NCBI RefSeq assembly: GCF_004153165.1
Contig: NZ_SEMD01000001.1
Span: 62,001-126,000 of the forward strand
Origin: Sporolactobacillus sp. THM7-4
Lineage (GTDB): Bacteria; Bacillota; Bacilli; Bacillales; Sporolactobacillaceae
Direction: 5' to 3'
DNA: 64,000 bases
The notes under the pieces are model-generated. The model saw only the letters and a list, made by a program, of their open reading frames with translations, did no database searches and was not told where the DNA came from. The translations under genes were made by a program, and so were the position numbers. Each line of letters begins with the position of its first letter. The first letter of the stretch is position 1. Positions 1 to 9,298 of this stretch are shown piece by piece.

Positions 1-24
1 AGGACGGCGACCGTCTTTTTTTTA
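1..24 (+). terminator. Rho-independent terminator of a gene left of the window
   Basis: A GACGG/CCGTC stem with a three-base CGA loop is followed by eight T residues on the plus strand. A G-T and an A-T pair can extend the stem to the window edge. It would end a plus-strand gene outside the window that converges on rpiA. Confidence 0.6.
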
Positions 25-51
25 TTACCCATGATCAGTTCCTCAATTCTC

Positions 52-756
52 TCACAGTTTTTTCTTTTTTAAGATATCCACGCCCTGATCGGTCGCTATC
101 AGAATTTCGTCGACTACATCGATAAACAGTCCGTTCTCAACAACACCCGGCAGAGCGTTCAGGCGGACCGACAAGGCTTTTGGATCGATAATTTTCTCCA
201 TATGGCAATCTAATATATAATGCCCGCCGTCCGTTACGAACTTTTTATTTCCAGACATTCGACATTCAGGTGAAAAGCCCATCTTTCTTAATGCTTTCAT
301 CGTATGCTGATAGCCAAAAGGCGTTACCTCAACGGGCAGCGGAAAGGCGCCCAGTTGTTTCACGGCTTTACTCGAATCGGCAATCCATACCGTGAAGTCA
401 GAAACGAAGGCGACAATTTTTTCGTAAAGAAGAGCTCCTCCCCCGCCTTTAATGCCATTAAAAGACGGATCGAACTCATCGACTCCATCTATTGTCAGAT
501 CAACCGTTGAAACGTCATTTATATCAAATACAGGAATATTTAAGTTCCTCGCTGCAAGTGCCGTCGCTTCCGAAGTCGATACGGCCTTAATCTGCAGGTG
601 TTCATTCTGTACCCTCTCACCCAGTTTTTCAAGCAGAAAAGCGACTGTCGAGCCGGTCCCGAGCCCTACGGTCATTCCGTCTTTGACTAAATTTGCCGCG
701 TATTCGCCTAATCTTTTTTTCTCAGCTTTACGCCGGTCCAAATCCGCGCGATTCAT
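52..756 (-). CDS. rpiA: Ribose-5-phosphate isomerase A
   Basis: This 234-residue protein interconverts ribose 5-phosphate and ribulose 5-phosphate in the non-oxidative pentose phosphate pathway, in the cytosol. The RpiA signatures are visible: the phosphate-binding GLGTGSTV segment near residue 31, TIDGVDEFD near 90, and the KGGGGAL loop carrying the catalytic lysine near 103. The length is normal for the family. The ATG start has an AGGAGA ribosome site about 11 bases upstream (769-776). It is monocistronic, converging with an unseen gene to the left. B. subtilis 168 relies on the unrelated RpiB, so presence of the A form is a small lineage marker. Confidence 0.95.
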   Translation of the reverse strand: MNRADLDRRKAEKKRLGEYAANLVKDGMTVGLGTGSTVAFLLEKLGERVQNEHLQIKAVSTSEATALAARNLNIPVFDINDVSTVDLTIDGVDEFDPSFNGIKGGGGALLYEKIVAFVSDFTVWIADSSKAVKQLGAFPLPVEVTPFGYQHTMKALRKMGFSPECRMSGNKKFVTDGGHYILDCHMEKIIDPKALSVRLNALPGVVENGLFIDVVDEILIATDQGVDILKKKKL

Positions 757-1002
757 TTTTCTTCATTCTCTCCTTATTTACTATGTACCCCCTCTTTTTA
801 ACCGTAATCGAAGGGGAATGATTGGGCATGAAACCGACTGTGCCTGAATCCGGCGCATCGCTCGTCTCCTGTTCTTCTGAATCAGTTGTCCAACCGGAAT
901 CATTTCATCCTTATTTAGTTTAGCACAAACCCGTCAGGAGAGAAGGTATGTTTCTAAGAAAATAAACGATCTGACTGGAACATGTTTCCATTCCATTCCC
1001 GC

Positions 1003-2265
1003 TTACTGCTTTCCAGGTTTTACATGCTCAAGATAGCGGATTCGATCAAGCATGGTTGGATGATCATATTGAATAAACTTGACCAGCGGCGGAGGATTAA
1101 TCTCCCCGAGACTTGCCTGGGAGATCTTCTGAAAGGAAGAAATGGCCGCTTTCTTATCCTTTGTCAGATGAATGGCATAAGCATCCGCCGCCCGTTCAAA
1201 ATGACGCGATACGGCATTCTCAGCAGGCTGACCGGCAAAGGAAAGGATTGAAAACAGCAAAAGAACAATCGGCACGCAGGCCAAATCCCCAGGATGCTGC
1301 AGATTAAGTAAAGCTCCCCAGCGCCGAACAACCCACAGGTGCACTTTTGCGGCAATCAGGAGACCAATCAGCAGGCCGGCAATGGTCAGACCCACTCCCC
1401 ATTCAATATGATGCATCACGTAATGACCCATTTCATGAGCCATGATGAACAGCACTTCCGGGCGGCTCAGCTGCCGGACCGTCGTATCCCACAGAACGAT
1501 CCGCAGGTGGGAGCCGATACCGTTCACATAGGCATTCATCGCGTTCGTGTCTTTAGACATATCTACCTCATATACATTATCCGCAGGTATACCGCTATTT
1601 GCTGCGAGCTGAAGAATTTCACGCTTCAGTTCACCATCCTGGAGGCTTTGGAAGTGGTTGTACAACGGATCAATAACTACAGGCTGGATATACATCATAA
1701 AAACAACAAACGGAATGGACAAAAGCCAGACGGGAATCCACCATCGTCCTGGAGATCTGCGGATAAAGAAAAAAACAACCGTCACTATGATGAGTGAAAT
1801 CAGTCCGCTGACCACGAAATTCAGTCCCTGATCTTTAAGCCATTCCGGAAAGCTTTCGATGGAAATCCCGTAATGGACAGAAAGCTGATGGGCGGCAAAA
1901 TCGAGCGGAAAATAAATAACCGCGGTAACCAGGGACAGAATGAAAAAATAAAAGGCTATTTGAACAGGAAAATATCCGGACAACCTTTCCGAAATCTGCC
2001 GCAGTCGGCGGGACAGGCCGAAGATTATAATAAATAAATAAATTCCCCAGTCAAGAGGAATTTCCGCAAACGTCAGAAAATGCCGCCACGCATTATAGTC
2101 GACACTCTCTGCCAGCTGCTGCTTTGACATGAACAGAGACGGATCGGCGGCTGTTCCTTTTGCACTGAACGGAATACCGGATTTTGACCAGATAAAAAAA
2201 TACCCTGCCATGGCCATTAAATAGACCAAATAAAAGATGACGAAGATCCAGGCAACTTTTTTCAA
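1003..2265 (-). CDS. yhfN: M48 family membrane metalloprotease (YhfN-like)
   Basis: This is an integral-membrane zinc protease of the Ste24/HtpX (M48) family. Several hydrophobic segments occupy the first 200 residues. The zinc motif HEMGH falls at about residues 277-281, with a downstream ERAAD segment supplying the third ligand. I place the start at the TTG at 2265 (420 residues), because an AGGGAGG ribosome site lies 8 bases before it. A longer frame opens at a GTG at 2292 but would have this site inside it. The neighbouring lipoate ligase is also close to yhfN in B. subtilis, which supports the name. The substrate is unknown; membrane protein quality control is an inference from the family. 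Confidence 0.88.
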   Translation of the reverse strand: MKKVAWIFVIFYLVYLMAMAGYFFIWSKSGIPFSAKGTAADPSLFMSKQQLAESVDYNAWRHFLTFAEIPLDWGIYLFIIIFGLSRRLRQISERLSGYFPVQIAFYFFILSLVTAVIYFPLDFAAHQLSVHYGISIESFPEWLKDQGLNFVVSGLISLIIVTVVFFFIRRSPGRWWIPVWLLSIPFVVFMMYIQPVVIDPLYNHFQSLQDGELKREILQLAANSGIPADNVYEVDMSKDTNAMNAYVNGIGSHLRIVLWDTTVRQLSRPEVLFIMAHEMGHYVMHHIEWGVGLTIAGLLIGLLIAAKVHLWVVRRWGALLNLQHPGDLACVPIVLLLFSILSFAGQPAENAVSRHFERAADAYAIHLTKDKKAAISSFQKISQASLGEINPPPLVKFIQYDHPTMLDRIRYLEHVKPGKQ

Positions 2266-2439
2266 AAGGATATCCTCCCTTGTTACTGACACAGATTCAG
2301 CATTTCAAAGCAATAAAAAAGAGACTTGTTATTCTAAACTTAGTCTGTCCATGCGCGGTTTAGAACAAGCACTTCACTGATTGCCTGATCGCAGAGTATT
2401 TTCTTCAGGAATCCTGTCCGTGTGACCGATGAAAAAGTA

Positions 2440-3426
2440 TCAAAACATCATATCGATCAAGTCCTCATATCCGATTTTTCCAAAGTACTGATGAACGTCA
2501 ATCCTGGCCAATTGTTCAGCAACATCGTTCTTTTCATACCTTGTTCCGGTTAAAAGTTTTTCTACATCCCGGACGTTACCGGCGCCGAAGAAGTCACCAA
2601 AGATTGCTGCATGAACAATCAGACCCTTTTTGACATTTAAACGTATATCAACTCGTCCACCGGGAAAACGGTGCGCTTTCTCAACATTAAATTCAGGGGA
2701 TCTTCCGTACACCCACTCCCAGTTCCGATAGCGGTTTTTGGCGATCTCAACTATATTTATCCAGTCCTCGTCTGTAATCGTGTATTCCGGAATTTCTTTT
2801 CCTTCAAAAATGTAATGCAGGAGTGTCTCACGAAACTGGTGGATATCCATATCCGTCTTCAGCTCTTCGCGAATGTTTGTGACCCGGCTGCGGACGGATT
2901 TAACCCCTTTCGATTGATATTTTTCGGCGTCAGGGTGCAACGCCTGAGCCACGTGATCCAGATTGACATCAAAAAGCAGCGTGCCGTGGCTGTATATTCG
3001 CCCCTTTGTAACAAATTGCGCGTTTCCGGAAATTTTTTTCCCGTCTACTGTCAAATCATTGCGTCCTTCCAATTTCGCTTCTACACCCATGTGATTTAAG
3101 GCGCGGATCACCGGTTCTGTGAACTTGTGATAATTATTAAAGCTGTCGCCGTCATCTTTTGAAATAAAACTGAAGCTGAGGTTCCCCGGATCATTATAAA
3201 CAGCACCGCCACCGGACAGCCGGCGGGTCACGGTCACAGGATGACTGCTGATATAATCCATGTTGATTTCTTCAACCGTGTTTTGATTTCGCCCGACAAT
3301 CACTGTAGGCGTCATCCGATAGAACATTAAATAGGTTTCGTTTATGTCTAAATGCGTCAGTGCGTATTCCTCCATGGCAAAATTAAGCGTCTGATCGAGA
3401 ATATCACGATTATTGATGTAAATCAT
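2440..3426 (-). CDS. lplJ: Lipoate--protein ligase (LplJ/LplA type)
   Basis: This ligase activates free lipoate with ATP and attaches it to lipoyl domains. The 328-residue protein shows RRLSGGGAVYND near 70-81, and GKKISGNAQ, which carries the catalytic lysine, near 133. The C-terminal accessory domain is present. The frame is open back to 3576, but the family begins at MIYINN, so I use the ATG at 3426, which is preceded by AAGGGA at 7 bases. It sits next to the YhfN-like protease, as in B. subtilis. The window also holds the de novo route (lipM, lipA), so the organism can probably both scavenge and make lipoate. Confidence 0.93.
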   Translation of the reverse strand: MIYINNRDILDQTLNFAMEEYALTHLDINETYLMFYRMTPTVIVGRNQNTVEEINMDYISSHPVTVTRRLSGGGAVYNDPGNLSFSFISKDDGDSFNNYHKFTEPVIRALNHMGVEAKLEGRNDLTVDGKKISGNAQFVTKGRIYSHGTLLFDVNLDHVAQALHPDAEKYQSKGVKSVRSRVTNIREELKTDMDIHQFRETLLHYIFEGKEIPEYTITDEDWINIVEIAKNRYRNWEWVYGRSPEFNVEKAHRFPGGRVDIRLNVKKGLIVHAAIFGDFFGAGNVRDVEKLLTGTRYEKNDVAEQLARIDVHQYFGKIGYEDLIDMMF

Positions 3427-3705
3427 CAGGCCATCCCTTTCCTCAGGTTTCCATTCACATTCTATATTAAAACGGCTCCATTCTTTCGTCCAGAAAGGCG
3501 TGCCACGCGGCTGAGGGTTACCTTTTTTGAAACTTATTATTCGTCTGACGGGGCTGGCGGGTAAAACTGGACACACACCATGTGGTTTCTTTTTGCATAC
3601 GGTTCTGATTTACGATAAGCTGAATTTGTGAGCATTTTTTCATGAAAGCGATGTTATGATAAAAATTTTTGCCGCCCTTACTTTGATTCAGGAGGTTTTT
3701 CAGTC

Positions 3706-4356
3706 ATGAAAATCATTTATCTTGTCCGGCATGGACAAACACTTTTTAACATTTTAGACAGAGTCCAGGGCTGTGCGGACTCGCCGCTGACTGAGATTGG
3801 AGAGCGGAAGGCTGCCGAGTTAGGCGACACGTTCAGGAAACACGGTATTACTTTTGACGAAGCGTACACGAGCGATATGGGCCGGGCGAGACAAACCGCC
3901 AGATTAGTTTTAAGCCATTCCGCCAACCCTGATCTTCCAATCATCGAAACAACAGCGCTCAGGGAAGTGGCTTTCGGCATGTTCGAAGGCGGACCGAATG
4001 ACCTGATGTGGCGGCAGGGTGGAAGTGAAGCGGGTTTACCTGAGCTGCGGTCGGATTCGCCCGATGAGCTGAAAATCAAGGCTCTTGACGGACTGAAGCG
4101 ATTAGATACCATACACATGTCCGAAAACTATGAAGATGTCAAAGAGAGAATCACTGCAATCCTGCACACGTTTGCCGGATCCGAAAAAACAAATATTCTT
4201 GCGGTCAGTCACGGCCTGTACATCGATTGCCTGATATACGCCCTTACCCATCAGGAATATCATGTGACAGTGATTCCGAATACAAGTGTGACTCAATTAA
4301 TTTATCGGGATGGAACGTTTGAAATCAATTACATCGGCCGTACCGAAAACCTTTAA
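3706..4356 (+). CDS. Histidine phosphatase family (phosphoglycerate mutase-like) protein
   Basis: This cytosolic protein of 216 residues belongs to the histidine phosphatase superfamily. The RHGQT motif at residues 8-12 carries the phospho-accepting histidine. The second catalytic histidine is in the VSHG motif near residue 169, and a conserved glutamate follows LREVAFG near 88. A strong AGGAGG site precedes the ATG. Such proteins are often labelled phosphoglycerate mutase, but most of this small class are phosphatases of unknown substrate. B. subtilis has a comparable gene (yhfR) in the same region. The gene stands alone on the plus strand and ends at a strong terminator shared with yhgE. 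Confidence 0.85.
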   Translation: MKIIYLVRHGQTLFNILDRVQGCADSPLTEIGERKAAELGDTFRKHGITFDEAYTSDMGRARQTARLVLSHSANPDLPIIETTALREVAFGMFEGGPNDLMWRQGGSEAGLPELRSDSPDELKIKALDGLKRLDTIHMSENYEDVKERITAILHTFAGSEKTNILAVSHGLYIDCLIYALTHQEYHVTVIPNTSVTQLIYRDGTFEINYIGRTENL

Positions 4357-4381
4357 TCCTGTTTTCACTAAAGAAACATTG

Positions 4382-4430
4382 AAAAGCCGCGGAAGGATTG
4401 TCTCAGATCCCCTCCGCGGCTTTTTGATTT
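4382..4430. terminator. Terminator between the phosphatase gene and yhgE
   Basis: An 11-base inverted repeat (AAAGCCGCGGA and its complement) is followed by a T-rich run on the plus strand and by TTTTC on the minus strand. It can serve both converging genes. Confidence 0.85.
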
Positions 4431-4450
4431 TTTTTAATGGATGTTTCTTT

Positions 4451-7090
4451 TCAAACTCCGGGCGACGCATTCCCTGTGCTGTTCTCTTCTGACAAACCCG
4501 AAGTCCTGTTTTTATGGAAACGGATCGAATAGGTCAGGAGGCTCAGCACTAAGCCGAGAACCATGAAACCGACAAGTACAGCCGTGTTCTGAACGAGCAT
4601 GGCTTGCTGATTCCCGTCGATCAGATTTCGGAAACCGTTCACGCTGTAAGTCATCGGCAGGAATCGACCAACCGGTTGAAGCAGGTTCGGAATCAACTGG
4701 ATCGCGTAAGCACCCCCGCACGTAACCAGCTGGAAGATCAGTAAAATAACAGCCAGAAAACGACCAACGTTGTCGAACGATCCGGCAAGAAATTCAACAA
4801 TTGCCATAAACGTGATACTGGTCAGTATCGTAAATCCGATGAATGTCCATGGATGAGCAACCTGAAGGCCAAGGCCTTTCAGAACGACAGCGTCAAGAAT
4901 CAGCGACTGGCCGACCGCTATGAGAATAGCAACAAAAAATTTGCTTAATGCGACATGGATACCTGATGCAGCCGGGACCGCTGAACGTCCAAGATTGTAG
5001 ACGATCGTCAGCAGCAGTGCACCGACAAACAAACCTAGCGAAATAAAGTAAGGGGCGAACCCGGATCCAAACGTATCAACCTTTTGATGTGAATCGTCAC
5101 TGGCAGTAACCGGCCGTGAGAATTTTTGTGCATGCTGATAATTCGTCGGTGTTTGTGCCAGCCCGTGATGAGCACCCGCCAGACGGTCCGCCAGCTCTGT
5201 GTTACCATTCCATATCTTCTGCGCTCCGCCTCTCAGCTGACTCGCGCCGTCAGCCAGTTGATTCTGGACCCTTGCAAGGCCGGACAGGCCGCTGTTTAAT
5301 TCGCTCATATGGCTTGCGAGCCGGCTGCTTCCTGATGCCAGCTGATCGGTTCCGTCCTGAAGCGTCCTGATACCGCCGACAAGCTGGGGCCACGTTTTAT
5401 TTAACTGGTTATTACCCGAGGCAATCTGATCGGCTCCCTGACCGAGTGCATGCGTTGCCCCGGGAAGCTTCTCAAGACTGGTCTGGAGCGTCGTCATCCC
5501 GCTCGCGAGGCGGGCTTCTCCATCTGCGAGTTTGATAAAATTCGACTGAAGGGCCTGCTGACCGCCGATCAGCTGGTTCATGCCGTCTGAAAGCCGGGTA
5601 ACCCCGGAGGACAGCTGATTAAACGGTGCACTTATATCTGATGCCCGGGTATTCAGAGTATCCAGTCCTGATTTTAAAGACTGAGAACCCGTAACAAGGC
5701 TTGGATTGCCGTTTATTCCCCGGTTGAATGCCTGATCCATTGCATTTGCTCCGGTTTTTAAAGCGGCAATCTGTTTCGGATCAGCGGCGCTTATCGAGTT
5801 GATTCCCCTGTTTAATTGATCAGCAACAACTGCAAGTTCTTTCAGCTGATCTCCGGTGACCGTTCCGCCTTGTGCGGCATGTTCCAGGCCTGCCTGCAGG
5901 CTGGCGGAAGCCGACTTCATCGTTTGGATTTGTTCAGCGGTCGGCAGCCCGTTCGTTAATTCATTAACACCTCGTGATACCTGCGAGCTTAACGGAGCCA
6001 ATTGACTGATTCCTGCAGAGAGTTGATTTGCTCCGTTATCCAGCCGGTTTATTCCATTAACAAGGTCTTCAATCTGAGGCTTCGATGCAGTCACCTGGCT
6101 GTTCAGCTGATCCAGACCGTTTTTTTCCTTCTGCAGGGCGGCCTGGAAGTGATTGAGACCGTCAAGATATTTATTCATATCGTTTGCAATCGTCTGTGAA
6201 CCACCTGAAAGCCGTGCGGAACCGTCCGGCAATTGTGAAACACTTTTGTTTAATTCATCCAGTTTGCCGGAAAGTGTATTCGCCCCATTCGCGAGATTGG
6301 CAATATTTTCGCTGTTTGCAGCGGTTTGACTGTATAAATGATCGGTTCCTGTCGCTGCTTTTCTCAGGCCTGTATTCAAGTCGGCTGCCCCTGACGCCAG
6401 TTTTCCGGATCCGTCTGTCAGGCTGCCGGTCCCGTTCATCAGGTCCCTGAATCCTTTTTCCAGCTGCTTCAGCCCTTCGACCTCTTTCTTTCCCCCTCCG
6501 GCAAGATCTTTTGAGCCTTTGGAGGCATTTTCCAGGCCGTCTGCCAGCTTATTTATTTTTTTATACATGGTTTCTGCATAGGTCCTGGTGATTTGATTGG
6601 AAATACGATATTTTAATTCATTCAAACCTGCGTTTGTCATCTTTGACGCAACATAATTGTAGTCCGCATTCAGCTTATAGTGAATCGTTGACGGTTTCAC
6701 GCTCTGATCGGACAATGTTGCTGCGTTTTCTGAGAAGTTTTCCGGAATCTGAACAACCATGAAATATTGATTATTCTTAAATCCATCATTTGCTTTCTTA
6801 AGGCTGATAAATTGCCAGCCGAAATTTTTATTTTTTTTCAGCTCTTTTACCAGTTCATCCCCGGCGTTCAGCTTTTCGCCATCAATTTTTGTGCCGTTAT
6901 CCTGGTTGACAACAGCAACCGGCAAATGACTTGTTCGTCCGTAAGTATCCCAAAAAGCATAGAGAAACATGCCCGCATAGATGAGCGGAACAGTCATTAC
7001 GGCAAGCATATAAATGATATTTTGAGGTTTTTGAATAATCGCCTTTAACTCTTCTCCAATTAAACGAAGTAGATTCATTAATTCAGTCAC
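4451..7090 (-). CDS. yhgE: YhgE/Pip family membrane protein
   Basis: This 879-residue protein has the YhgE/Pip layout. It has one N-terminal membrane segment (about residues 24-48), a very long external region of repeated L-x2-G/A-x3-L units rich in G, S, N and Q (about 190-640), and a C-terminal block of about six membrane segments (about 665-860) resembling an ABC-2 type permease. In lactococci Pip is a phage receptor. Homologues also act with type VII secretion or drug efflux, but the role here is unknown. The frame starts at a GTG; an ATG four codons later is an alternative, and neither has an ideal ribosome site. It lies beside the TetR-type gene yhgD and behind a palindrome matching the yhgD operator. 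Confidence 0.9.
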   Translation of the reverse strand: MTELMNLLRLIGEELKAIIQKPQNIIYMLAVMTVPLIYAGMFLYAFWDTYGRTSHLPVAVVNQDNGTKIDGEKLNAGDELVKELKKNKNFGWQFISLKKANDGFKNNQYFMVVQIPENFSENAATLSDQSVKPSTIHYKLNADYNYVASKMTNAGLNELKYRISNQITRTYAETMYKKINKLADGLENASKGSKDLAGGGKKEVEGLKQLEKGFRDLMNGTGSLTDGSGKLASGAADLNTGLRKAATGTDHLYSQTAANSENIANLANGANTLSGKLDELNKSVSQLPDGSARLSGGSQTIANDMNKYLDGLNHFQAALQKEKNGLDQLNSQVTASKPQIEDLVNGINRLDNGANQLSAGISQLAPLSSQVSRGVNELTNGLPTAEQIQTMKSASASLQAGLEHAAQGGTVTGDQLKELAVVADQLNRGINSISAADPKQIAALKTGANAMDQAFNRGINGNPSLVTGSQSLKSGLDTLNTRASDISAPFNQLSSGVTRLSDGMNQLIGGQQALQSNFIKLADGEARLASGMTTLQTSLEKLPGATHALGQGADQIASGNNQLNKTWPQLVGGIRTLQDGTDQLASGSSRLASHMSELNSGLSGLARVQNQLADGASQLRGGAQKIWNGNTELADRLAGAHHGLAQTPTNYQHAQKFSRPVTASDDSHQKVDTFGSGFAPYFISLGLFVGALLLTIVYNLGRSAVPAASGIHVALSKFFVAILIAVGQSLILDAVVLKGLGLQVAHPWTFIGFTILTSITFMAIVEFLAGSFDNVGRFLAVILLIFQLVTCGGAYAIQLIPNLLQPVGRFLPMTYSVNGFRNLIDGNQQAMLVQNTAVLVGFMVLGLVLSLLTYSIRFHKNRTSGLSEENSTGNASPGV

Positions 7091-7131
7091 ACTCCACTCT
7101 TATCTTTTTACCGGACACCCGAATTTTTCAC

Positions 7132-7158
7132 ACCAAATGACTATTACAGTCATTTGGT
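7132..7158. promoter_or_regulatory. Palindromic operator upstream of yhgE
   Basis: A perfect 11-base inverted repeat, ACCAAATGACT and its complement, is separated by ATTAC. It lies in the yhgE leader region. The core TGACCAAATGA also occurs in the palindrome before yhgD, so the TetR-type product of yhgD probably binds both. The minus strand of the site contains a -35-like TTGACC. Confidence 0.75.
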
Positions 7159-7217
7159 CAATCGAAAGGGAAAGAAAAACCTGGCAAAGCCAAGCTTGTT
7201 CACCCATTCAATACAGA

Positions 7218-7805
7218 TTACTTTTTCAAGCCCTTTACTAAGTAAAGATCAAACAAACCGGCGATTTCTTCACTGGTCAGCGGTTCATGACGCTGCTCCC
7301 AATCAAAGACAAGAGCAATATACAGTTTCAGCAGGACAAAGGAAGTAATCTTCGAGTCACATGACTTAATCTCCCCCTTTTCCACCGCATCGCGTACATA
7401 TCCTTCGACAAAATCAAGGATCGCGTCTTCAATATCTCCAAGTGCCTTTTTAGCCTGAATGGTCCCGAATTCCTTGATTTCCTGAGTCAGTTTAATCGTC
7501 AACTGATGTTCTTTCCGCAGTTCGAGAATGTTGTACAAGGCTCGGTGAAGATTGACAAAAAAGCTATCCTCCGGGTGTATGGCGTTCGTTGCTATTTTTT
7601 TAATCTTACCGATTAAATGATTCATGATTTCATAGAACAATTCCTCCTTATTCCTGAAAAATGTATATATGGTTCCTTTGCCCACGTTCGCCACTCTCGC
7701 AACAAGATCCATTGTTGTTGCTTTGTAGCCGAATGAAGCAAAAGCCTGTTCCGCAGCTGTTATGATATTTTCTTTTCGATCGACAACCATCACTATCACC
7801 ATCAT
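7218..7805 (-). CDS. yhgD: TetR/AcrR family transcriptional regulator (YhgD-like)
   Basis: This is a TetR-type repressor of about 195 residues. Its N-terminal helix-turn-helix contains AEQAFASFGYKATTMDLVA and VGKGTIYTFFRNKEEL, typical of the family. The C-terminal ligand domain is diverged, as usual. The exact start is unclear: an ATG at 7805 is used here, while ATG 7802 and 7790 are alternatives, and the longest frame opens at a TTG inside the operator. The gene order yhgE-yhgD-hemY matches B. subtilis. Two near-identical palindromes, one at its own promoter and one before yhgE, point to autoregulation and control of yhgE. The ligand is unknown. Confidence 0.88.
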   Translation of the reverse strand: MMVIVMVVDRKENIITAAEQAFASFGYKATTMDLVARVANVGKGTIYTFFRNKEELFYEIMNHLIGKIKKIATNAIHPEDSFFVNLHRALYNILELRKEHQLTIKLTQEIKEFGTIQAKKALGDIEDAILDFVEGYVRDAVEKGEIKSCDSKITSFVLLKLYIALVFDWEQRHEPLTSEEIAGLFDLYLVKGLKK

Positions 7806-7807
7806 TT

Positions 7808-7830
7808 TGACCAAATGAACAGTTTGGTCA
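7808..7830. promoter_or_regulatory. Palindromic operator at the yhgD promoter
   Basis: TGACCAAA and TTTGGTCA form an 8-base inverted repeat with a 7-base spacer. It lies just downstream of the predicted yhgD promoter and overlaps the 5' end of the longest yhgD frame. It shares the TGACCAAATGA core with the site before yhgE. Confidence 0.75.
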
Positions 7831-7844
7831 TTTCGTTTTATACA

Positions 7845-7873
7845 ATACTAACACAAGGATAAATGAACTGCAA
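7845..7873 (-). promoter_or_regulatory. Putative sigma-A promoter of yhgD
   Basis: On the minus strand, TTGCAG and TAGTAT are separated by exactly 17 bases. The start point would fall just upstream of the operator at 7808-7830, which fits repression by YhgD. Confidence 0.55.
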
Positions 7874-7900
7874 GATAATCATTCATCCACAGGTATCTTC

Positions 7901-9298
7901 TTAATTTTCACCACAGCATGCCCTTATAATTTCCCCGGCGGCCTGTCTTCCCTGACGAATACAGTCAGGCAGGCCGACACCGTCATAGGGCATACCGGCC
8001 AGCCGGACGAAAGGGTGAAGGCGTCTCATTTGTTCATACAATCGGTTAAGCCACGAGCGGTGGCCGACCTCATACTGGGGCATCGACTTTTTCAGCCGCG
8101 TAACGATCGAGAATTCGGGGTCGTGAAGAATCGTTAAGCCTTTAATTGCATTCAGATCCCTGAGAGACAGATCTACGAGTGTCCGATCATTTTCATCGAG
8201 AAGTTCATCATGCCCGGGTTTTCCAACAAAAGTTCGCAGCAAAGCCTTCCCTTCAGGTACGGTGTGCGGCCATTTGAGATGCGTCCATGTCGCCGCTGTA
8301 ATCGAAATGGGTTCATTTGCTGAAACAACAAAACCGGTGCCGTCCTGGTCCATATCTACCGCACTTTTGTCAAAAGCCATCGCGACGGTAGCCATACTGG
8401 TATCCGGTGCGGCATTGTCCCTGTTCCAGCCTTCCACCTCCGGGAAGAAGCTCTTAACGGTTTCCAGCGGAACAGTAAAAATAACGGCGTCCACACTGAC
8501 TGCCTCTCCTTTCTGAAAGAAAAGGCGGTAAGAGCCGTCCTGATTCCGGCGAACCGCTTTGACCCCGGCATTTAACCTGTATGTTCCTTCGAGCTTTTCA
8601 GCCAGCTTATCAACCAGACCGGAAAGACCCGTCTTAAGTGTCGCAAACTGACTCGTCTTTTTCTTTGGCGCCCGATGATGAATGGCCTTCAGCAGGCTGT
8701 CAGAATGCTCTGCGATCTTCTTGAACTGCGGCAGCGTGGAGGCGAGGCTCAGCCGGTAGAGATCCCCTCCGTAAACACCGGAAAGGAGCGGTGCGATGAT
8801 GCTGTCCACCATCTCACGGCCGAATCGTCTTTCAAAAAAGGCTCCGACTGACATGTCATCAAAAGAATCTGGACGCCCGGTGAATAATTCTTCAAGAACC
8901 CGTGCTTTTCCGTCCAGCGATAAAAGATCTGATGCAAGAAAAGGCTTGAGTTCACCGGGTATCCCCATAACCGAACCACCCGGGATCAAATGGAGGCGGC
9001 CGTCCTTTAAAATATAGGATTGTCCGGTTCTGTTCTCAACGAGCTGATCCTGAAGTCCGAGGTCACGTACCAGATCAAGGGCTTCCGGTTTGCGTTTTAA
9101 AAAGGAATCCGGTCCCCGCTCGATTACGAAGCCGTTCTCGCGTACCGTATCAATATTCCCGCCCAGCCGGCCTGATGCCTCAAATAGTTGAAGGTCAACC
9201 GGCAGGCCTCGCTCCCGAGCGGTTTTCCTGATATAGAAAGCCGCACTTAATCCCGTGATTCCTCCGCCGACAACAGCGATTGTTTTAATGCCCGGCAT
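7901..9298 (-). CDS. hemY: Coproporphyrinogen III / protoporphyrinogen oxidase
   Basis: This FAD enzyme of 465 residues oxidises the porphyrinogen to porphyrin near the end of heme synthesis. In Gram-positive bacteria the known substrate is coproporphyrinogen III. The N-terminal dinucleotide fold VVGGGITGLSAAF lies near residue 9, and the C-terminal FAD motif near GMPYDGVGLPDCI. The frame opens at a TTG at 9313, but ATG 9298 has AGGTG 6 bases before it and is preferred. The start overlaps the hemH stop by 14 bases, implying coupled translation in a hemE-hemH-hemY operon. The final enzyme of this route (HemQ/ChdC) is not in the window. Confidence 0.94.
   Translation of the reverse strand: MPGIKTIAVVGGGITGLSAAFYIRKTARERGLPVDLQLFEASGRLGGNIDTVRENGFVIERGPDSFLKRKPEALDLVRDLGLQDQLVENRTGQSYILKDGRLHLIPGGSVMGIPGELKPFLASDLLSLDGKARVLEELFTGRPDSFDDMSVGAFFERRFGREMVDSIIAPLLSGVYGGDLYRLSLASTLPQFKKIAEHSDSLLKAIHHRAPKKKTSQFATLKTGLSGLVDKLAEKLEGTYRLNAGVKAVRRNQDGSYRLFFQKGEAVSVDAVIFTVPLETVKSFFPEVEGWNRDNAAPDTSMATVAMAFDKSAVDMDQDGTGFVVSANEPISITAATWTHLKWPHTVPEGKALLRTFVGKPGHDELLDENDRTLVDLSLRDLNAIKGLTILHDPEFSIVTRLKKSMPQYEVGHRSWLNRLYEQMRRLHPFVRLAGMPYDGVGLPDCIRQGRQAAGEIIRACCGEN

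Noticed and set aside
976-990. TGGAA-CATGT-TTCCA palindrome before the M48 protease 3' end
   Set aside because: It resembles neither a LexA nor a CcpA site closely, and lies downstream of the gene it would serve.
5100-6550. Apparent DNA repeats
   Set aside because: These come from the repeated short unit of the YhgE external domain and are protein-level repeats, not a tandem DNA element.
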